Shown here piece after piece: positions 23,020 to 31,587 of a stretch of DNA of 64,000 bases; position 1 is the first letter of the stretch; each line of letters begins with the position of its first letter. The stretch comes from Blautia sp. SC05B48. Its GTDB lineage: Bacteria; Bacillota; Clostridia; Lachnospirales; Lachnospiraceae. Below the pieces are notes generated by a model. It did no database searches. It saw only the letters and a list, made by a program, of their open reading frames with translations, and was not told where the DNA came from. A program made the position numbers and the translations under genes. Location of the stretch: positions 3,115,501 to 3,179,500 of the forward strand of contig NZ_CP040518.1 in NCBI RefSeq assembly GCF_005848555.1, given 5' to 3'.

Positions 23020-23499
23020 TCATTCCGGATAAACAAGACGGTCCGGCTTGATATCGTAGAGAACTTCGTTTAGGAATTTCTTTGCCAGATATTTTGCCAT
23101 GCCAAGGTTCATATCCAGATAATTTCCGCAGTCCTTGGGAGAAGCTCCCGGGATCTCACCCTCAAAATCGCGGATAAATTCAAACATCTCGATCATCAGC
23201 GGAACGATATCTCTGGATTCATAATCCCCGTTAAGAAGAAGATAATTTCCGGTACGGCAGCCCATAGGACCCCAGTAAATGACCTTCGGGCCAAACTCCT
23301 TATGGTTTCGCAGGAAGGTAGCTGCCAGATGCTCCATGGCGTGAAGCTCGGCTGTGTTCATAACAGGCTCCTCATTGGGAGAAGTCATACGGATATCGAA
23401 GGTAGTGATCACCTGATCTCCAACCGGATCCTTACGTGAAACGTATACGCCAGGCTGAAGCTTGATATGGTCAATGGTAAAACTTGTGATCTTTTCCAT
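23020..23499 (-). CDS. luxS: S-ribosylhomocysteine lyase LuxS
   Basis: A 159-residue protein of standard LuxS length. The metal site HxxEH is visible as HAMEH (His53, Glu56, His57) with the third ligand Cys in SPKDCGNY, and the conserved GPMGCRTG carries the active-site Cys81. LuxS splits S-ribosylhomocysteine into homocysteine and the autoinducer-2 precursor DPD in the activated methyl cycle. It is monocistronic here, with its own 270-bp upstream region that contains a short dispersed repeat. Confidence 0.96.
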   Translation of the reverse strand: MEKITSFTIDHIKLQPGVYVSRKDPVGDQVITTFDIRMTSPNEEPVMNTAELHAMEHLAATFLRNHKEFGPKVIYWGPMGCRTGNYLLLNGDYESRDIVPLMIEMFEFIRDFEGEIPGASPKDCGNYLDMNLGMAKYLAKKFLNEVLYDIKPDRLVYPE

Positions 23500-23606
23500 G
23501 TTGATTCCTCACTTTCTTATATGTACGGAGCCCATAATAAGCTCCATACATGATTTTAGCAGAGAACCGGAAGAGATACAAGGCAAAACAAAGGGAATCC
23601 TGCACG

Positions 23607-23667
23607 TTACTGAGAACAAAATGAACAGTAACTCCTGCACCTGGTTCCGTGCAAAGTTGACTTTATG
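23607..23667 (+). repeat. Short dispersed repeat (second family), copy 2
   Basis: GTTACTGAGAAC through CAGTAACTC forms a hairpin (GTTACTG/CAGTAAC), and GCAAAGTTGACTTT follows. The same order and nearly the same bases occur at 6565-6632. It lies between the luxS and cyclophilin genes. Confidence 0.55.
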
Positions 23668-23773
23668 AAAAGATGATGTTAAACTGAGAAAAGCTTACAG
23701 GGGGAGAGTGAAAAGCTCACCTGAAAATGCCGGAACAGGCGTTTTCGGGATCTGATAAGGAGGACTTATAAAT

Positions 23774-24673
23774 ATGAAACGTAAGGTTTTAGCCGTATTA
23801 TTTGCGACAGCTCTTACCGCAGGAATGCTTTCCGGATGCGGAAGCACAGACAGTACTTCTGACAAAGCAGACCAGAAGGAAGAATCTCTGGAGAAAGAAA
23901 CCTCAGAAGGACAGACAGGCGTAGATGAAGAGACAGCAGCCAATGCAGTATCCGAGGAGGAGGCTGAGGCGGCAGGCTTTTCAGACCATGAAGAAAGCGC
24001 CGATGATCAGGAGGCTTCCGGTGATGCAGAGGACACCTCACATGAAACCGAAGCTTCTGCAGACAGCTCCGCAGACAGTACAGAGGATACAGACAGCGCA
24101 GACGGAGAATTTTCCGATGGTTCCGAGGATGCACAAATGGCAGGAACAACTGTGATCGATACCAGCCAGCAGCTGACAGGAACCCATCATGCTGCCATCA
24201 CCGTAAAGGACTATGGTGAGATTGATGTAGAGTTGGATGCAGACACTGCACCCATCACAGTCACAAATTTTGTAAAGCTGGTACAGGACAATTATTATGA
24301 CGGTCTGACCTTCCACCGGATCATTGACGGATTTATGATCCAGGGCGGAGATCCAAACGGAGACGGAACCGGCGGAGCAGAGGACACCATCAAGGGCGAA
24401 TTTTCCAGCAATGGAGTGAAGAACGATATTTCTCATGTAAGAGGAACCATTTCCATGGCCCGCAGCACAGATCCGGACAGCGCAAGCTCTCAGTTCTTTA
24501 TCGTACAGTCCGATTCCACACATCTGGATGGCGACTATGCTGCATTTGGACACGTGACCTCCGGGATGGACATTGTAGATCAGATCTGCAAGGATGCCAA
24601 GCCGACAGACGGCAACGGAACCATTGCAAAGGACCAGCAGCCGGTGATTGAGAGTATCCGTATGGTTGACTGA
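23774..24673 (+). CDS. Lipoprotein peptidyl-prolyl isomerase, cyclophilin type
   Basis: The 299-residue protein has a lipoprotein signal (MKRKVLAVLFATALTAGMLSGC) and a very acidic Ser/Glu/Asp-rich linker (about residues 25-130). The cyclophilin domain that follows contains APITVTNFVKLV, DGLTFHRIIDGFMIQGGDP, GTISMARSTDPDSASSQFFI and AAFGHVTSGMDIVD, which include the catalytic Arg (HR) and Gln (FMIQGG). It should fold or isomerise exported proteins outside the membrane. GGAGG precedes the ATG. It is followed after 14 bp by coaBC, though a functional link is not evident. Confidence 0.9.
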   Translation: MKRKVLAVLFATALTAGMLSGCGSTDSTSDKADQKEESLEKETSEGQTGVDEETAANAVSEEEAEAAGFSDHEESADDQEASGDAEDTSHETEASADSSADSTEDTDSADGEFSDGSEDAQMAGTTVIDTSQQLTGTHHAAITVKDYGEIDVELDADTAPITVTNFVKLVQDNYYDGLTFHRIIDGFMIQGGDPNGDGTGGAEDTIKGEFSSNGVKNDISHVRGTISMARSTDPDSASSQFFIVQSDSTHLDGDYAAFGHVTSGMDIVDQICKDAKPTDGNGTIAKDQQPVIESIRMVD

Positions 24674-24687
24674 CAGGAGGGACAGGG

Positions 24688-25923
24688 ATGCTGAAAGGGA
24701 AAACAGTGCTTCTTGGCATCACAGGAAGTATTGCTGCGTACAAGATCGCATATCTGACAAGTGCATTACATAAGCTTCATGCAGATGTTCATGTACTGAT
24801 GACAGAGAATGCAACGAACTTTATCAATCCGATCACATTTGAAACACTGACTGGGAATAAATGCCTGGTGGATACCTTTGACCGGAACTTTCAGTTCCAG
24901 GTAGAGCACGTATCCATTGCCAAGAAGGCAGATGTTGTGATGATCGCACCAGCCAGTGCAAACGTGATCGGAAAGCTGGCCAATGGCCTTGCGGATGATA
25001 TGCTCACCACTACGGTAATGGCCTGCAGATGTCAGAAAATTCTTTCACCGGCCATGAATACCGCCATGTATGAGAATCCCGTGGTACAGGACAATATCCG
25101 GAAGCTGAAAACCTACGGATATGAGGTGATCACACCGGCCAGCGGCTACCTGGCATGCGGAGACACCGGAGCCGGAAAAATGCCGGAACCGGAAACCCTT
25201 CTGGAATATATCCTGAAGGAAGCCGCCTTCCAGAAAGACCTTGCCGGCAAAAAGCTCCTGGTAACGGCCGGACCTACCCAGGAGGCCATCGACCCGGTCC
25301 GCTGTCTCACCAACCATTCATCCGGAAAGATGGGATACGCCATTGCAAAAATGGCCATGCTCAGAGGAGCAGAGGTTACGCTGGTAAGCGGACCTACTGC
25401 TATTGAGCCGCCCCTTTTTGTGAAGGTCGTACCTGTGACATCTGCCAGAGATATGTTCGAGGCAGTGACCGGCTTAAGTGATGAACAGGACATCATCATC
25501 AAGGCTGCCGCAGTGGCAGACTACCGTCCGAAGCAGGTCAGTGAAGACAAGGTTAAGAAAAAAGACGATCAGGCTTCCATAGAGCTCGAGAGGACAGACG
25601 ACATTCTGAAATATCTGGGCCAGCACAAAAAGCAGGGCCAGTTCCTCTGCGGATTTTCCATGGAGACCAGAGACATGCTCCGTAATTCCAGAGCCAAGCT
25701 TGAGAAGAAAAACCTGGATATGGTGGCAGCCAACAACCTGAAGGTAGAAGGCGCCGGATTCCAGGGAGATACCAATGTCCTGACTCTGATCACACAGGAT
25801 GAAGAAGTGTCACTCCCGCTTATGAGCAAGGAGGATGCAGCGTTAAAGATCCTGGATCAGATCCTTCTGCTTACCACAAAGGCAGAAGCATATCTACAGA
25901 GCCGGTCAGAGAGCCGGTTTTAA
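24688..25923 (+). CDS. coaBC: Bifunctional phosphopantothenoylcysteine decarboxylase / phosphopantothenate-cysteine ligase
   Basis: A 411-residue fusion. The N-terminal CoaC flavoprotein part has GITGSIAAYK, PASANVIGKLANGLADD, the PAMNTAMY signature and the GYLACGDTGAGKMPEPE flap with its Cys. The CoaB part starts near residue 190 with KKLLVTAGPTQEAIDPVRCLTNHSSGKMGYAIA and includes AAAVADYRPK and SMETRDM. The enzyme turns phosphopantothenate into phosphopantetheine. It heads a coenzyme A module with a pantothenate transporter and pantothenate kinase downstream. Confidence 0.95.
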   Translation: MLKGKTVLLGITGSIAAYKIAYLTSALHKLHADVHVLMTENATNFINPITFETLTGNKCLVDTFDRNFQFQVEHVSIAKKADVVMIAPASANVIGKLANGLADDMLTTTVMACRCQKILSPAMNTAMYENPVVQDNIRKLKTYGYEVITPASGYLACGDTGAGKMPEPETLLEYILKEAAFQKDLAGKKLLVTAGPTQEAIDPVRCLTNHSSGKMGYAIAKMAMLRGAEVTLVSGPTAIEPPLFVKVVPVTSARDMFEAVTGLSDEQDIIIKAAAVADYRPKQVSEDKVKKKDDQASIELERTDDILKYLGQHKKQGQFLCGFSMETRDMLRNSRAKLEKKNLDMVAANNLKVEGAGFQGDTNVLTLITQDEEVSLPLMSKEDAALKILDQILLLTTKAEAYLQSRSESRF

Positions 25924-26047
25924 CAACGAAAAGCGGAACAAAAAGATCACCGCTTTCCATCACCGTATTGTATCCGCAGAAAACGCCGGGAAATGCTGTA
26001 TTTCCGGAAATATTCACAGAGCGGAACGGTAACAAGGAGGAGAAGAA

Positions 26048-26686
26048 ATGAAAAACAACAAATTTACAACAGCACAGCTTACATTACTCGGCCTGATGGC
26101 AGCAATCCTTCTGCTGATGGCCTACACACCACTGGGATATCTGAACATCGGGCCACTGGCCATTTCCTTTAACGTGATCCCGGTAGCCATCAGTGCAGTC
26201 GTCCTCGGACCCGTAGGAGGAGCCGTGGCAGGTGCGATCTTCGGCCTGACCAGCTTTCTCCAGTGCATAGGAGTAGGCGGCTCCAGTGCAATGGGAGTTG
26301 TGCTTTTCGGTATCAATCCGGTATTTGCCTTTATCCAGCGCTTCATCCCACGTCTTCTGGACGGTATCTGCCTCGGATATATTTTTAAAGGCATGCGAAA
26401 GGTCAGCAATACCTATGTGGCATGTGCAGTAACCGGATTCTTTTCCGCATTCCTGAATACACTGTTCTTCATGGCGGCACTTGTAGGACTGTTCGGAAAT
26501 ACCGATTATGTAAAAAATCTGATGGGCGGTCATAACATCATCATCGGCTGCTGTCTCATGGTAGGGATCAACGCAGTATGCGAAATGATTTCCTCCACAG
26601 TGATCACAGGAGCAGTGGGAGCCGCACTTTCCAAGGCACATCTGATCCCATCCGCACAGATCAGCCGTGAGAAGACAAAAGCATAA
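26048..26686 (+). CDS. panT: ECF transporter S component, predicted pantothenate-specific (PanT-like)
   Basis: A 212-residue hydrophobic protein with about six helices and a typical S-component N-terminus (TAQLTLLGLMAAILLLMAYTPLGYLNIGPLAISFNVIPVAIS). The GPVGGAVAGAIFGLTSF turn fits the ECF S fold. Its place between coaBC and the pantothenate kinase coaX points to pantothenate as substrate; specificity is therefore inferred from context. The energising EcfA/EcfT proteins are expected elsewhere. AAGGAGGAGAAG precedes the ATG. Confidence 0.82.
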   Translation: MKNNKFTTAQLTLLGLMAAILLLMAYTPLGYLNIGPLAISFNVIPVAISAVVLGPVGGAVAGAIFGLTSFLQCIGVGGSSAMGVVLFGINPVFAFIQRFIPRLLDGICLGYIFKGMRKVSNTYVACAVTGFFSAFLNTLFFMAALVGLFGNTDYVKNLMGGHNIIIGCCLMVGINAVCEMISSTVITGAVGAALSKAHLIPSAQISREKTKA

Positions 26687-26705
26687 AGACAGGGAAAATA
26701 AAATT

Positions 26706-27470
26706 ATGATATTAGCAATTGATATTGGAAATACCAACATAGTCGTGGGCTGCATCGATGACAAAAAAACATATTTCATCGAGAGACTTTCTACCGTAAG
26801 AACAAAAACAGAACTGGAATATGCCGTAGACCTGAAAACCTTACTGGAAATCTACCACATCAAAAAGGCAGACATAGAAGGCTGTATCATTTCATCTGTA
26901 GTCCCGCAGATCACCAACATTGCCAAGCTGGCAGCAGAAAAGATCCTCAAAAAAGAAGTCATGGTCCTGGGACCAGGAGTAAAAACAGGTCTGAACATCA
27001 TGATGGACAACCCCGGACAGCTGGGCGCGGATCTTGTGGCAGACGCTGTGGCAGGATTAAATGAATATCCGGTTCCGTTTATTGTGATCGATATGGGAAC
27101 CGCCACTACAGTTTCGGTTGTCAACAGCAAAAAGCAATACATTGGCGGAATGATCCTTCCTGGCATCGGAATATCCCTGGATGCACTGACAGCCAGAGCA
27201 TCCCAGCTCAGCGGGATCAGCATTGATGCCCCGAAGCATGTGATCGGGCGCAATACCATCGAATGCATGAAAAGTGGCGTGCTCTACAGCAACGCAGCAG
27301 CTATCGACGGGATCATTGACCGGGTGGAAGAAGAACTTGGTGAGAAAACAACCGTGATCGCAACAGGTGGTCTTGCAAAAAAGATCATTTCTCATTGTAA
27401 GAAAGAAATCATTCTGGATGAGGACCTTCTGCTCAAAGGACTCCTTGTGATCTACAAAAAAAATAAATAA
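26706..27470 (+). CDS. coaX: Type III pantothenate kinase
   Basis: The 254-residue protein begins MILAIDIGNTNIVVGCID, the acetate/sugar kinase-like phosphate motif of CoaX, and continues with GADLVADAVAG, VIDMGTATTVSVV and GGMILPGIGISLDAL. These are diagnostic of type III pantothenate kinases, which use a monovalent cation and are not feedback-inhibited by CoA. I start it at the ATG at 26706, although the frame is open further upstream. It is the last gene of the CoA module and is closed by a bidirectional terminator. Confidence 0.95.
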   Translation: MILAIDIGNTNIVVGCIDDKKTYFIERLSTVRTKTELEYAVDLKTLLEIYHIKKADIEGCIISSVVPQITNIAKLAAEKILKKEVMVLGPGVKTGLNIMMDNPGQLGADLVADAVAGLNEYPVPFIVIDMGTATTVSVVNSKKQYIGGMILPGIGISLDALTARASQLSGISIDAPKHVIGRNTIECMKSGVLYSNAAAIDGIIDRVEEELGEKTTVIATGGLAKKIISHCKKEIILDEDLLLKGLLVIYKKNK

Positions 27471-27477
27471 AAACAAC

Positions 27478-27531
27478 AAAAAAATCAGCTGCCGGTGCAG
27501 AAAACACGTACCGGACAGCTGATTTTTTTAC
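27478..27531 (+). terminator. Bidirectional intrinsic terminator
   Basis: AAAAAATCAGCTG pairs with CAGCTGATTTTTT (about 27478-27529) with an inner CCGGT/ACCGG stem. It separates the convergent coaX and pseudouridine synthase genes. Confidence 0.82.
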
Positions 27532-28424
27532 TGTGCAAATGCTCTGCGGAAATCCTCAGGCACAGGTGCCAGGAAACACATCGGTTCCCCGGTGATCGGG
27601 TGGGCAAATTCCAGCTGGAAGGAATGCAGGGCCTGGCGTCCGATCCGGTCAAAAACCGGATGATACAGAAAATCCCCTGGCAGCGGACAGCCGATATACT
27701 TCATATGCACCCGGATCTGATGGGTCCTCCCCGTATCCAGATGCAACTCCACAAGAGCATATCCGTTGTTGACAGCAAGACGCTCATAATGAGTTACAGC
27801 AGTCTCCCCACGCTCAAAATTAACCTCCCTTGTGATCACAGAAGCATCCATTCTGGCAACAGGAGCGGAGATCGTCCCCCTTTCCGGTGGGATCCCGTCA
27901 GTAAGTGCAAGATAGGTACGCCGGATCTGGCGCTGCTTCATCTGGGCCGAGAGAAGAGCCCCGCTCAGAGGGTTCTTGGCCAGCACCAGCACCCCCGTGG
28001 TATCCCTGTCCAGCCGGTTGATGCAACGGTAGACAAAAGCCTTCCCCTGTTGCTTATAATACCAGGCAACACCGTTGGCAAGAGTATTCTCATAGTTCCC
28101 CGCAGAGGGATGCACAGGCATATCAGCAGGCTTGTTCAGCACAAGGATATCCTCATCCTCATACAGGATATCCAGAGGCAGCGGCACCGGAATAATGGAA
28201 GACTCCGATCCGTCCCCGACTTCCTCCGGAACAAGGATGCGGAGAACATCCCTCTCCCTCAGGATCGTTCTGCCAAAAGCCGGTTCTCCGTTCAGCAGGA
28301 TCGCATGCTCTGCACGCTTCATAGTCGTCAATATATGTTTGGAAAAACCCTTCTTCCGAAGAAAACCAAGAACATTTTCCCCGGACTCCCCGGTTGAGAT
28401 CGTATAAGTAATAATTCTCTCCAT
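27528..28424 (-). CDS. RluA family pseudouridine synthase
   Basis: The protein has 298 residues from the ATG at 28424. It has an S4-like N-terminus (GENVLGFLRKKGFSKHILTTM) and the catalytic motif INRLDRDTTGVLVLAK with the nucleophilic Asp. DTGRTHQIRVHMKYIGCPLPGD completes the RluA signature. It converts specific uridines in rRNA or tRNA to pseudouridine; which one cannot be read from sequence alone. An in-frame start at 28601 would add 59 residues unlike the family, so I reject it. Confidence 0.9.
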   Translation of the reverse strand: MERIITYTISTGESGENVLGFLRKKGFSKHILTTMKRAEHAILLNGEPAFGRTILRERDVLRILVPEEVGDGSESSIIPVPLPLDILYEDEDILVLNKPADMPVHPSAGNYENTLANGVAWYYKQQGKAFVYRCINRLDRDTTGVLVLAKNPLSGALLSAQMKQRQIRRTYLALTDGIPPERGTISAPVARMDASVITREVNFERGETAVTHYERLAVNNGYALVELHLDTGRTHQIRVHMKYIGCPLPGDFLYHPVFDRIGRQALHSFQLEFAHPITGEPMCFLAPVPEDFRRAFAQ

Positions 28425-28985
28425 AGAAAAAAATCCTTTTCTGAAATTTAGCAGGCCAAAAGCCAGATCAGGCGGCCTGCGGGTATAGTATAGCATTTGG
28501 GCATGGAAATGTCGATTAGGCATAAAAAAAGAGCTGGTACAAGAGGAAACATCCTTGGACAGCTCGTGGATTATGGGGATTGTGTCGCTTATTATCTTCA
28601 TAAGTCACAGACCTAAAAAGACATATTTCACAGCCATTTTAAAGGATACCATTGATATTTTCCTTTGTCAAGGCGTGCCAAGGTATGCAGCATGCTAATA
28701 ATGTCACTTTTTAAGCGAGATATGCAGCATTTATGTATCAAAAAGTGAATAAATCGTCTGAGAATCATCGAAATCTAACATTAGTGGTCACAAAAAGTGG
28801 TCACTTTTTTCTTACGCAAATCCGCGTAAAATCAATACTTTTCAGGTATTTTTTCTTTTTTCTTTCCAATGATTAGTGGTCAAAATCGTGGTCAGCTGTG
28901 CCAGAAAAGCCAGCATTTAACAGTGTTATAAGTTTTTTTCGCTAATGAAGATATTAAGCGATACCTGACAGCAGAAAGAGATGCC
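28425..28985. other. Long intergenic region with paired TGGTCA repeats
   Basis: No gene is visible. Two similar blocks are seen: TTAGTGGTCA at 28781-28790 with a second GTGGTCA at 28797-28803, and TTAGTGGTCA at 28873-28882 with GTGGTCA at 28888-28894. The first block is followed by a T run. The stretch is AT-rich near 28820-28870 and must hold the promoters of the pseudouridine synthase gene (minus) and of the degenerate tnpB gene (plus). The repeats could be binding sites or an old attachment region. Confidence 0.4.
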
Positions 28986-30167
28986 ATGAAAACAGGATAC
29001 AGTATCAAAACATGGAAAATGCGGCTCTTTTGTCCGGAAAAGCAGATGATCGAAACAACAGAAGCCCTGTATCGGGAAGCCGTAGCCTTTTACTATGAGC
29101 TCCTGAAAGAAAGAGAAGAACTCTGGGCCGAAAATCTGCTGACCATCCAGGGACATCTGGAAAAGCTTACCGTTCCCGGAAGAGACGGAAGAGAACCAAA
29201 GTACATCCCGCCAGGCGGAAAGCTCCCCGTTTACTTTCGGAGATCTGCCATGAACAAAGCTGCAATGGCAGTAAAGACCGCAGCAAGCGCAGAAAGCTTC
29301 CCCGAAAAGATCGATGCCAACATCACCTTTTTCAAGGGAATGTACAGAGACCTGACAGACACCTCCGTAGTGCTGAAGCTCTGGAACGGAAAGAAATGGA
29401 TCTGGGTACCCTGTGGACTTACAGGACGCCCCTTCCCGAAGGAAGCAGCAATCCTGTCACCGACATTGGTCCATGAGGAAAAATGGCTCATGTTCCATGT
29501 ACCTGTCAAGCAGGAAAACTCCGATGCCCGGACAGCAAAGGAACGAATGCAGGAAGGCGCCAGAGTATGCAGCGTCCGCTTTACCAATACGGACAGCTTT
29601 GCAGTATGCACAGTTCTGGATGAAGAATCCAGACAGCTGGCTGTAAAAAACTGCAGAGGCGGAAATGCATACCGACATCATTGCAGAGCTTTGCTGAAAA
29701 AAGTAGAAGCATCCAGGGCATTTACCGATAAAGACAACGTCAGTCAGCCAAACAGGAAATATTACATGCATCTCAAGCACCTGAATGAACATTACGCACA
29801 TCAGGTCAGCAAGGAGATCATGGATTTCTGCAAAGAAAATCAGACCGGGATACTAGTACTGCCGGAGTATGATGAAGATTTTTCCAGGATATCCATGTAC
29901 AGAAGCGGCAATTATTCGCCTCTTCACTTAAGTATCCGCATCCGGAATTATCTGAAATACAAGGCCTGGGCAGAAGGAATCCTGGTACTTGAGCTGCGCG
30001 CCGACGGAACAGAAAAGCAATGTTCCATCTGCGGAGCCACCGGAAAAAAACAAGGCAGTGTATTCATCTGCCAGAACGGCCATCAGGTCAACCGCTTCCT
30101 GAACGGCGCCCGAAACCTGGGCCGCAAATGCCAGGAAAGCTTCCGGAAAAACAACAAATCAAGTTAA
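28986..30167 (+). CDS. Nuclease-dead TnpB homologue (TldR-like candidate)
   Basis: A 393-residue TnpB relative with an intact reading frame. Aligned with the active TnpB at 15352, RuvC-I VDLG is VRFT (Arg198 for Asp). RuvC-II FEYL is LPEYD (Pro293, with a Glu at 294 one place on). RuvC-III CDLSASYNI is RFLNGARNL (Phe371 for Asp). The zinc ribbon is kept: Cys346, Cys349, Cys362 and His366 (CSICG, ICQNGH). No tnpA lies beside it. Loss of the catalytic acids with preservation of the rest is the pattern of TnpB-derived RNA-guided repressors. It sits 232 bp upstream of, and points into, a surface polysaccharide locus. A regulatory role is inferred. Confidence 0.75.
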   Translation: MKTGYSIKTWKMRLFCPEKQMIETTEALYREAVAFYYELLKEREELWAENLLTIQGHLEKLTVPGRDGREPKYIPPGGKLPVYFRRSAMNKAAMAVKTAASAESFPEKIDANITFFKGMYRDLTDTSVVLKLWNGKKWIWVPCGLTGRPFPKEAAILSPTLVHEEKWLMFHVPVKQENSDARTAKERMQEGARVCSVRFTNTDSFAVCTVLDEESRQLAVKNCRGGNAYRHHCRALLKKVEASRAFTDKDNVSQPNRKYYMHLKHLNEHYAHQVSKEIMDFCKENQTGILVLPEYDEDFSRISMYRSGNYSPLHLSIRIRNYLKYKAWAEGILVLELRADGTEKQCSICGATGKKQGSVFICQNGHQVNRFLNGARNLGRKCQESFRKNNKSS

Positions 30168-30346
30168 TAAGCGGCAGAAATGCCTCTTATATATAAATGC
30201 TGAGCAATCAGCAAGAGAGGAAGCGCCAGTGACGCCTCCTTTCCGGTTGAATACCGCCAGGTGGCCCAACGCAGGCGTCGCCAAAGAACTGTGCCTTGTG
30301 GGTGCGGGGTGTATTCGAAGTTATAAGAATGTGAACGTATAGGATT
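30130..30346 (+). ncRNA. Candidate guide RNA region downstream of the dead TnpB
   Basis: Between the dead tnpB stop and the glycosyltransferase gene lie small stems (GGCAGAAATGCC, GCTGAGCAATCAGC at 30200-30213, and paired GCGCC/GGCG stretches to about 30290) and no reading frame. In TnpB and TldR systems the guide RNA scaffold overlaps the 3' end of the gene, with a short guide after it. Here a scaffold could end around GTGAACG (30333-30339), leaving TATAGGATTAATTAA as guide. The position is by analogy; the ends are not known. Confidence 0.3.
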
Positions 30347-30399
30347 AATTAAAAATATTAGTAAGAAGATGCGAGCATCTTCTGTAAGGATGGAAAGTA

Positions 30400-31548
30400 T
30401 TGAGAGAAAAAAAGGTTAAAGAGCCGCTACGGATAGCGATGTTTGGGCATAAGAGAATACCTAGTCGGGAGGGTGGCGTGGAAATTGTTGTCGAAGAACT
30501 GTGTACCCGTCTGGTGAGAGACGGACATACAGTTGTTTGTTACAACAGAGCTGGACATCATGTAAGTGGCGCAGAATATGATGCAAAAATTAAAAACCAA
30601 TATAAGGGGATAAAACTGAAAACAGTTCCCACTATTGAAAAAAAGGGACTGGCAGCAGTTAGTTCTTCTTTTTTTGCGGCTCTATGCTGTGCATTAGGAA
30701 GATACGACGTAGTACATATTCATGCTGAAGGACCAGCATTTTTTGCGTGGTTGCCCAAATTATTTGGGAAAAAAGTTGTAGTGACCATACATGGAATCGA
30801 TTGGCAAAGAGAAAAATGGAAAAATGGATTTGGTTCAAAATTTATCCGTCAGGGAGAACGAAATGCAGTGAAATATGCTGATGAAATAATCGTTCTGAGC
30901 AAAGGTGTTCAGGATTATTTTCAGGAAACATATGGTAGAAAAACACATTTTATTCCTAATGGAGTGAATCGTCCAGCTATTAAAAACGCAGAAATCATTA
31001 CAGAAAAATATGGTCTTACAAAAGATTCATATTTTCTCTTTCTTGGCCGGTTGGTACCTGAGAAGGGGATTCGGTATCTGGTGGAAGCGTTCAAACAGAT
31101 AAAAACAGATAAGAAACTGGTAATCGCTGGAGGCTCTAGTGATACAGATGAATTTGCCTGCAAACTGAAAGAGTTATCTAAAAGTGACAGTAGGATTATC
31201 TTTACTGGATTTGTACAGGGAGAGATATTAGATGAATTATATAGTAATGCATACGTTTATACTCTCCCGTCAGATTTGGAAGGAATGCCGTTAAGTTTGC
31301 TAGAAGCAATGAGCTATGGGAATTGTTGCCTGGTTTCGGACATTCCTGAATGTACGGAAGTGGTGGAAAATAAGGCAGTAATTTTCAAGAAATCGAATGT
31401 GAGTGAATTAGTTCGTAAGCTTCAAGAGAATTGTGATAATTCAAGAAAAGTTCGGGAATTGAAGAAAGTAGCGTCGAATTTTATTTTAAATAAATATAAT
31501 TGGGATGATGTAGTTAAGAAAACAGAAATAATATATGAAAATAAATGA
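30400..31548 (+). CDS. Glycosyltransferase family 4 (DUF1972-type N-terminus)
   Basis: A 382-residue GT-B enzyme with the N-terminal segment IAMFGHKRIPSREGGVEIVVEELCTRLV and the C-terminal donor-binding part FLFLGRLVPEKGIRYLVEAFKQI, SDLEGMPLSLLEAMSYG (the E..G.....EAM.YG motif) and CLVSDIPECTEVV. It starts at a TTG with AAGGATGG nine bases upstream; no better ATG exists near the family N-terminus. It is the first gene of the polysaccharide locus and has less extreme AT content than the genes after it. It probably adds an early sugar to a lipid-linked repeat unit; donor and acceptor are unknown. Confidence 0.87.
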   Translation: MREKKVKEPLRIAMFGHKRIPSREGGVEIVVEELCTRLVRDGHTVVCYNRAGHHVSGAEYDAKIKNQYKGIKLKTVPTIEKKGLAAVSSSFFAALCCALGRYDVVHIHAEGPAFFAWLPKLFGKKVVVTIHGIDWQREKWKNGFGSKFIRQGERNAVKYADEIIVLSKGVQDYFQETYGRKTHFIPNGVNRPAIKNAEIITEKYGLTKDSYFLFLGRLVPEKGIRYLVEAFKQIKTDKKLVIAGGSSDTDEFACKLKELSKSDSRIIFTGFVQGEILDELYSNAYVYTLPSDLEGMPLSLLEAMSYGNCCLVSDIPECTEVVENKAVIFKKSNVSELVRKLQENCDNSRKVRELKKVASNFILNKYNWDDVVKKTEIIYENK

Positions 31549-31587
31549 AAGCGAAATTTAAAATAAAAAGATTGAGGTATTAAAGGA

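Noticed and set aside
28424-28601. Longer start for the pseudouridine synthase at 28601
   Set aside because: The added 59 residues do not resemble the RluA family and would cover the intergenic region; the ATG at 28424 gives a normal N-terminus.
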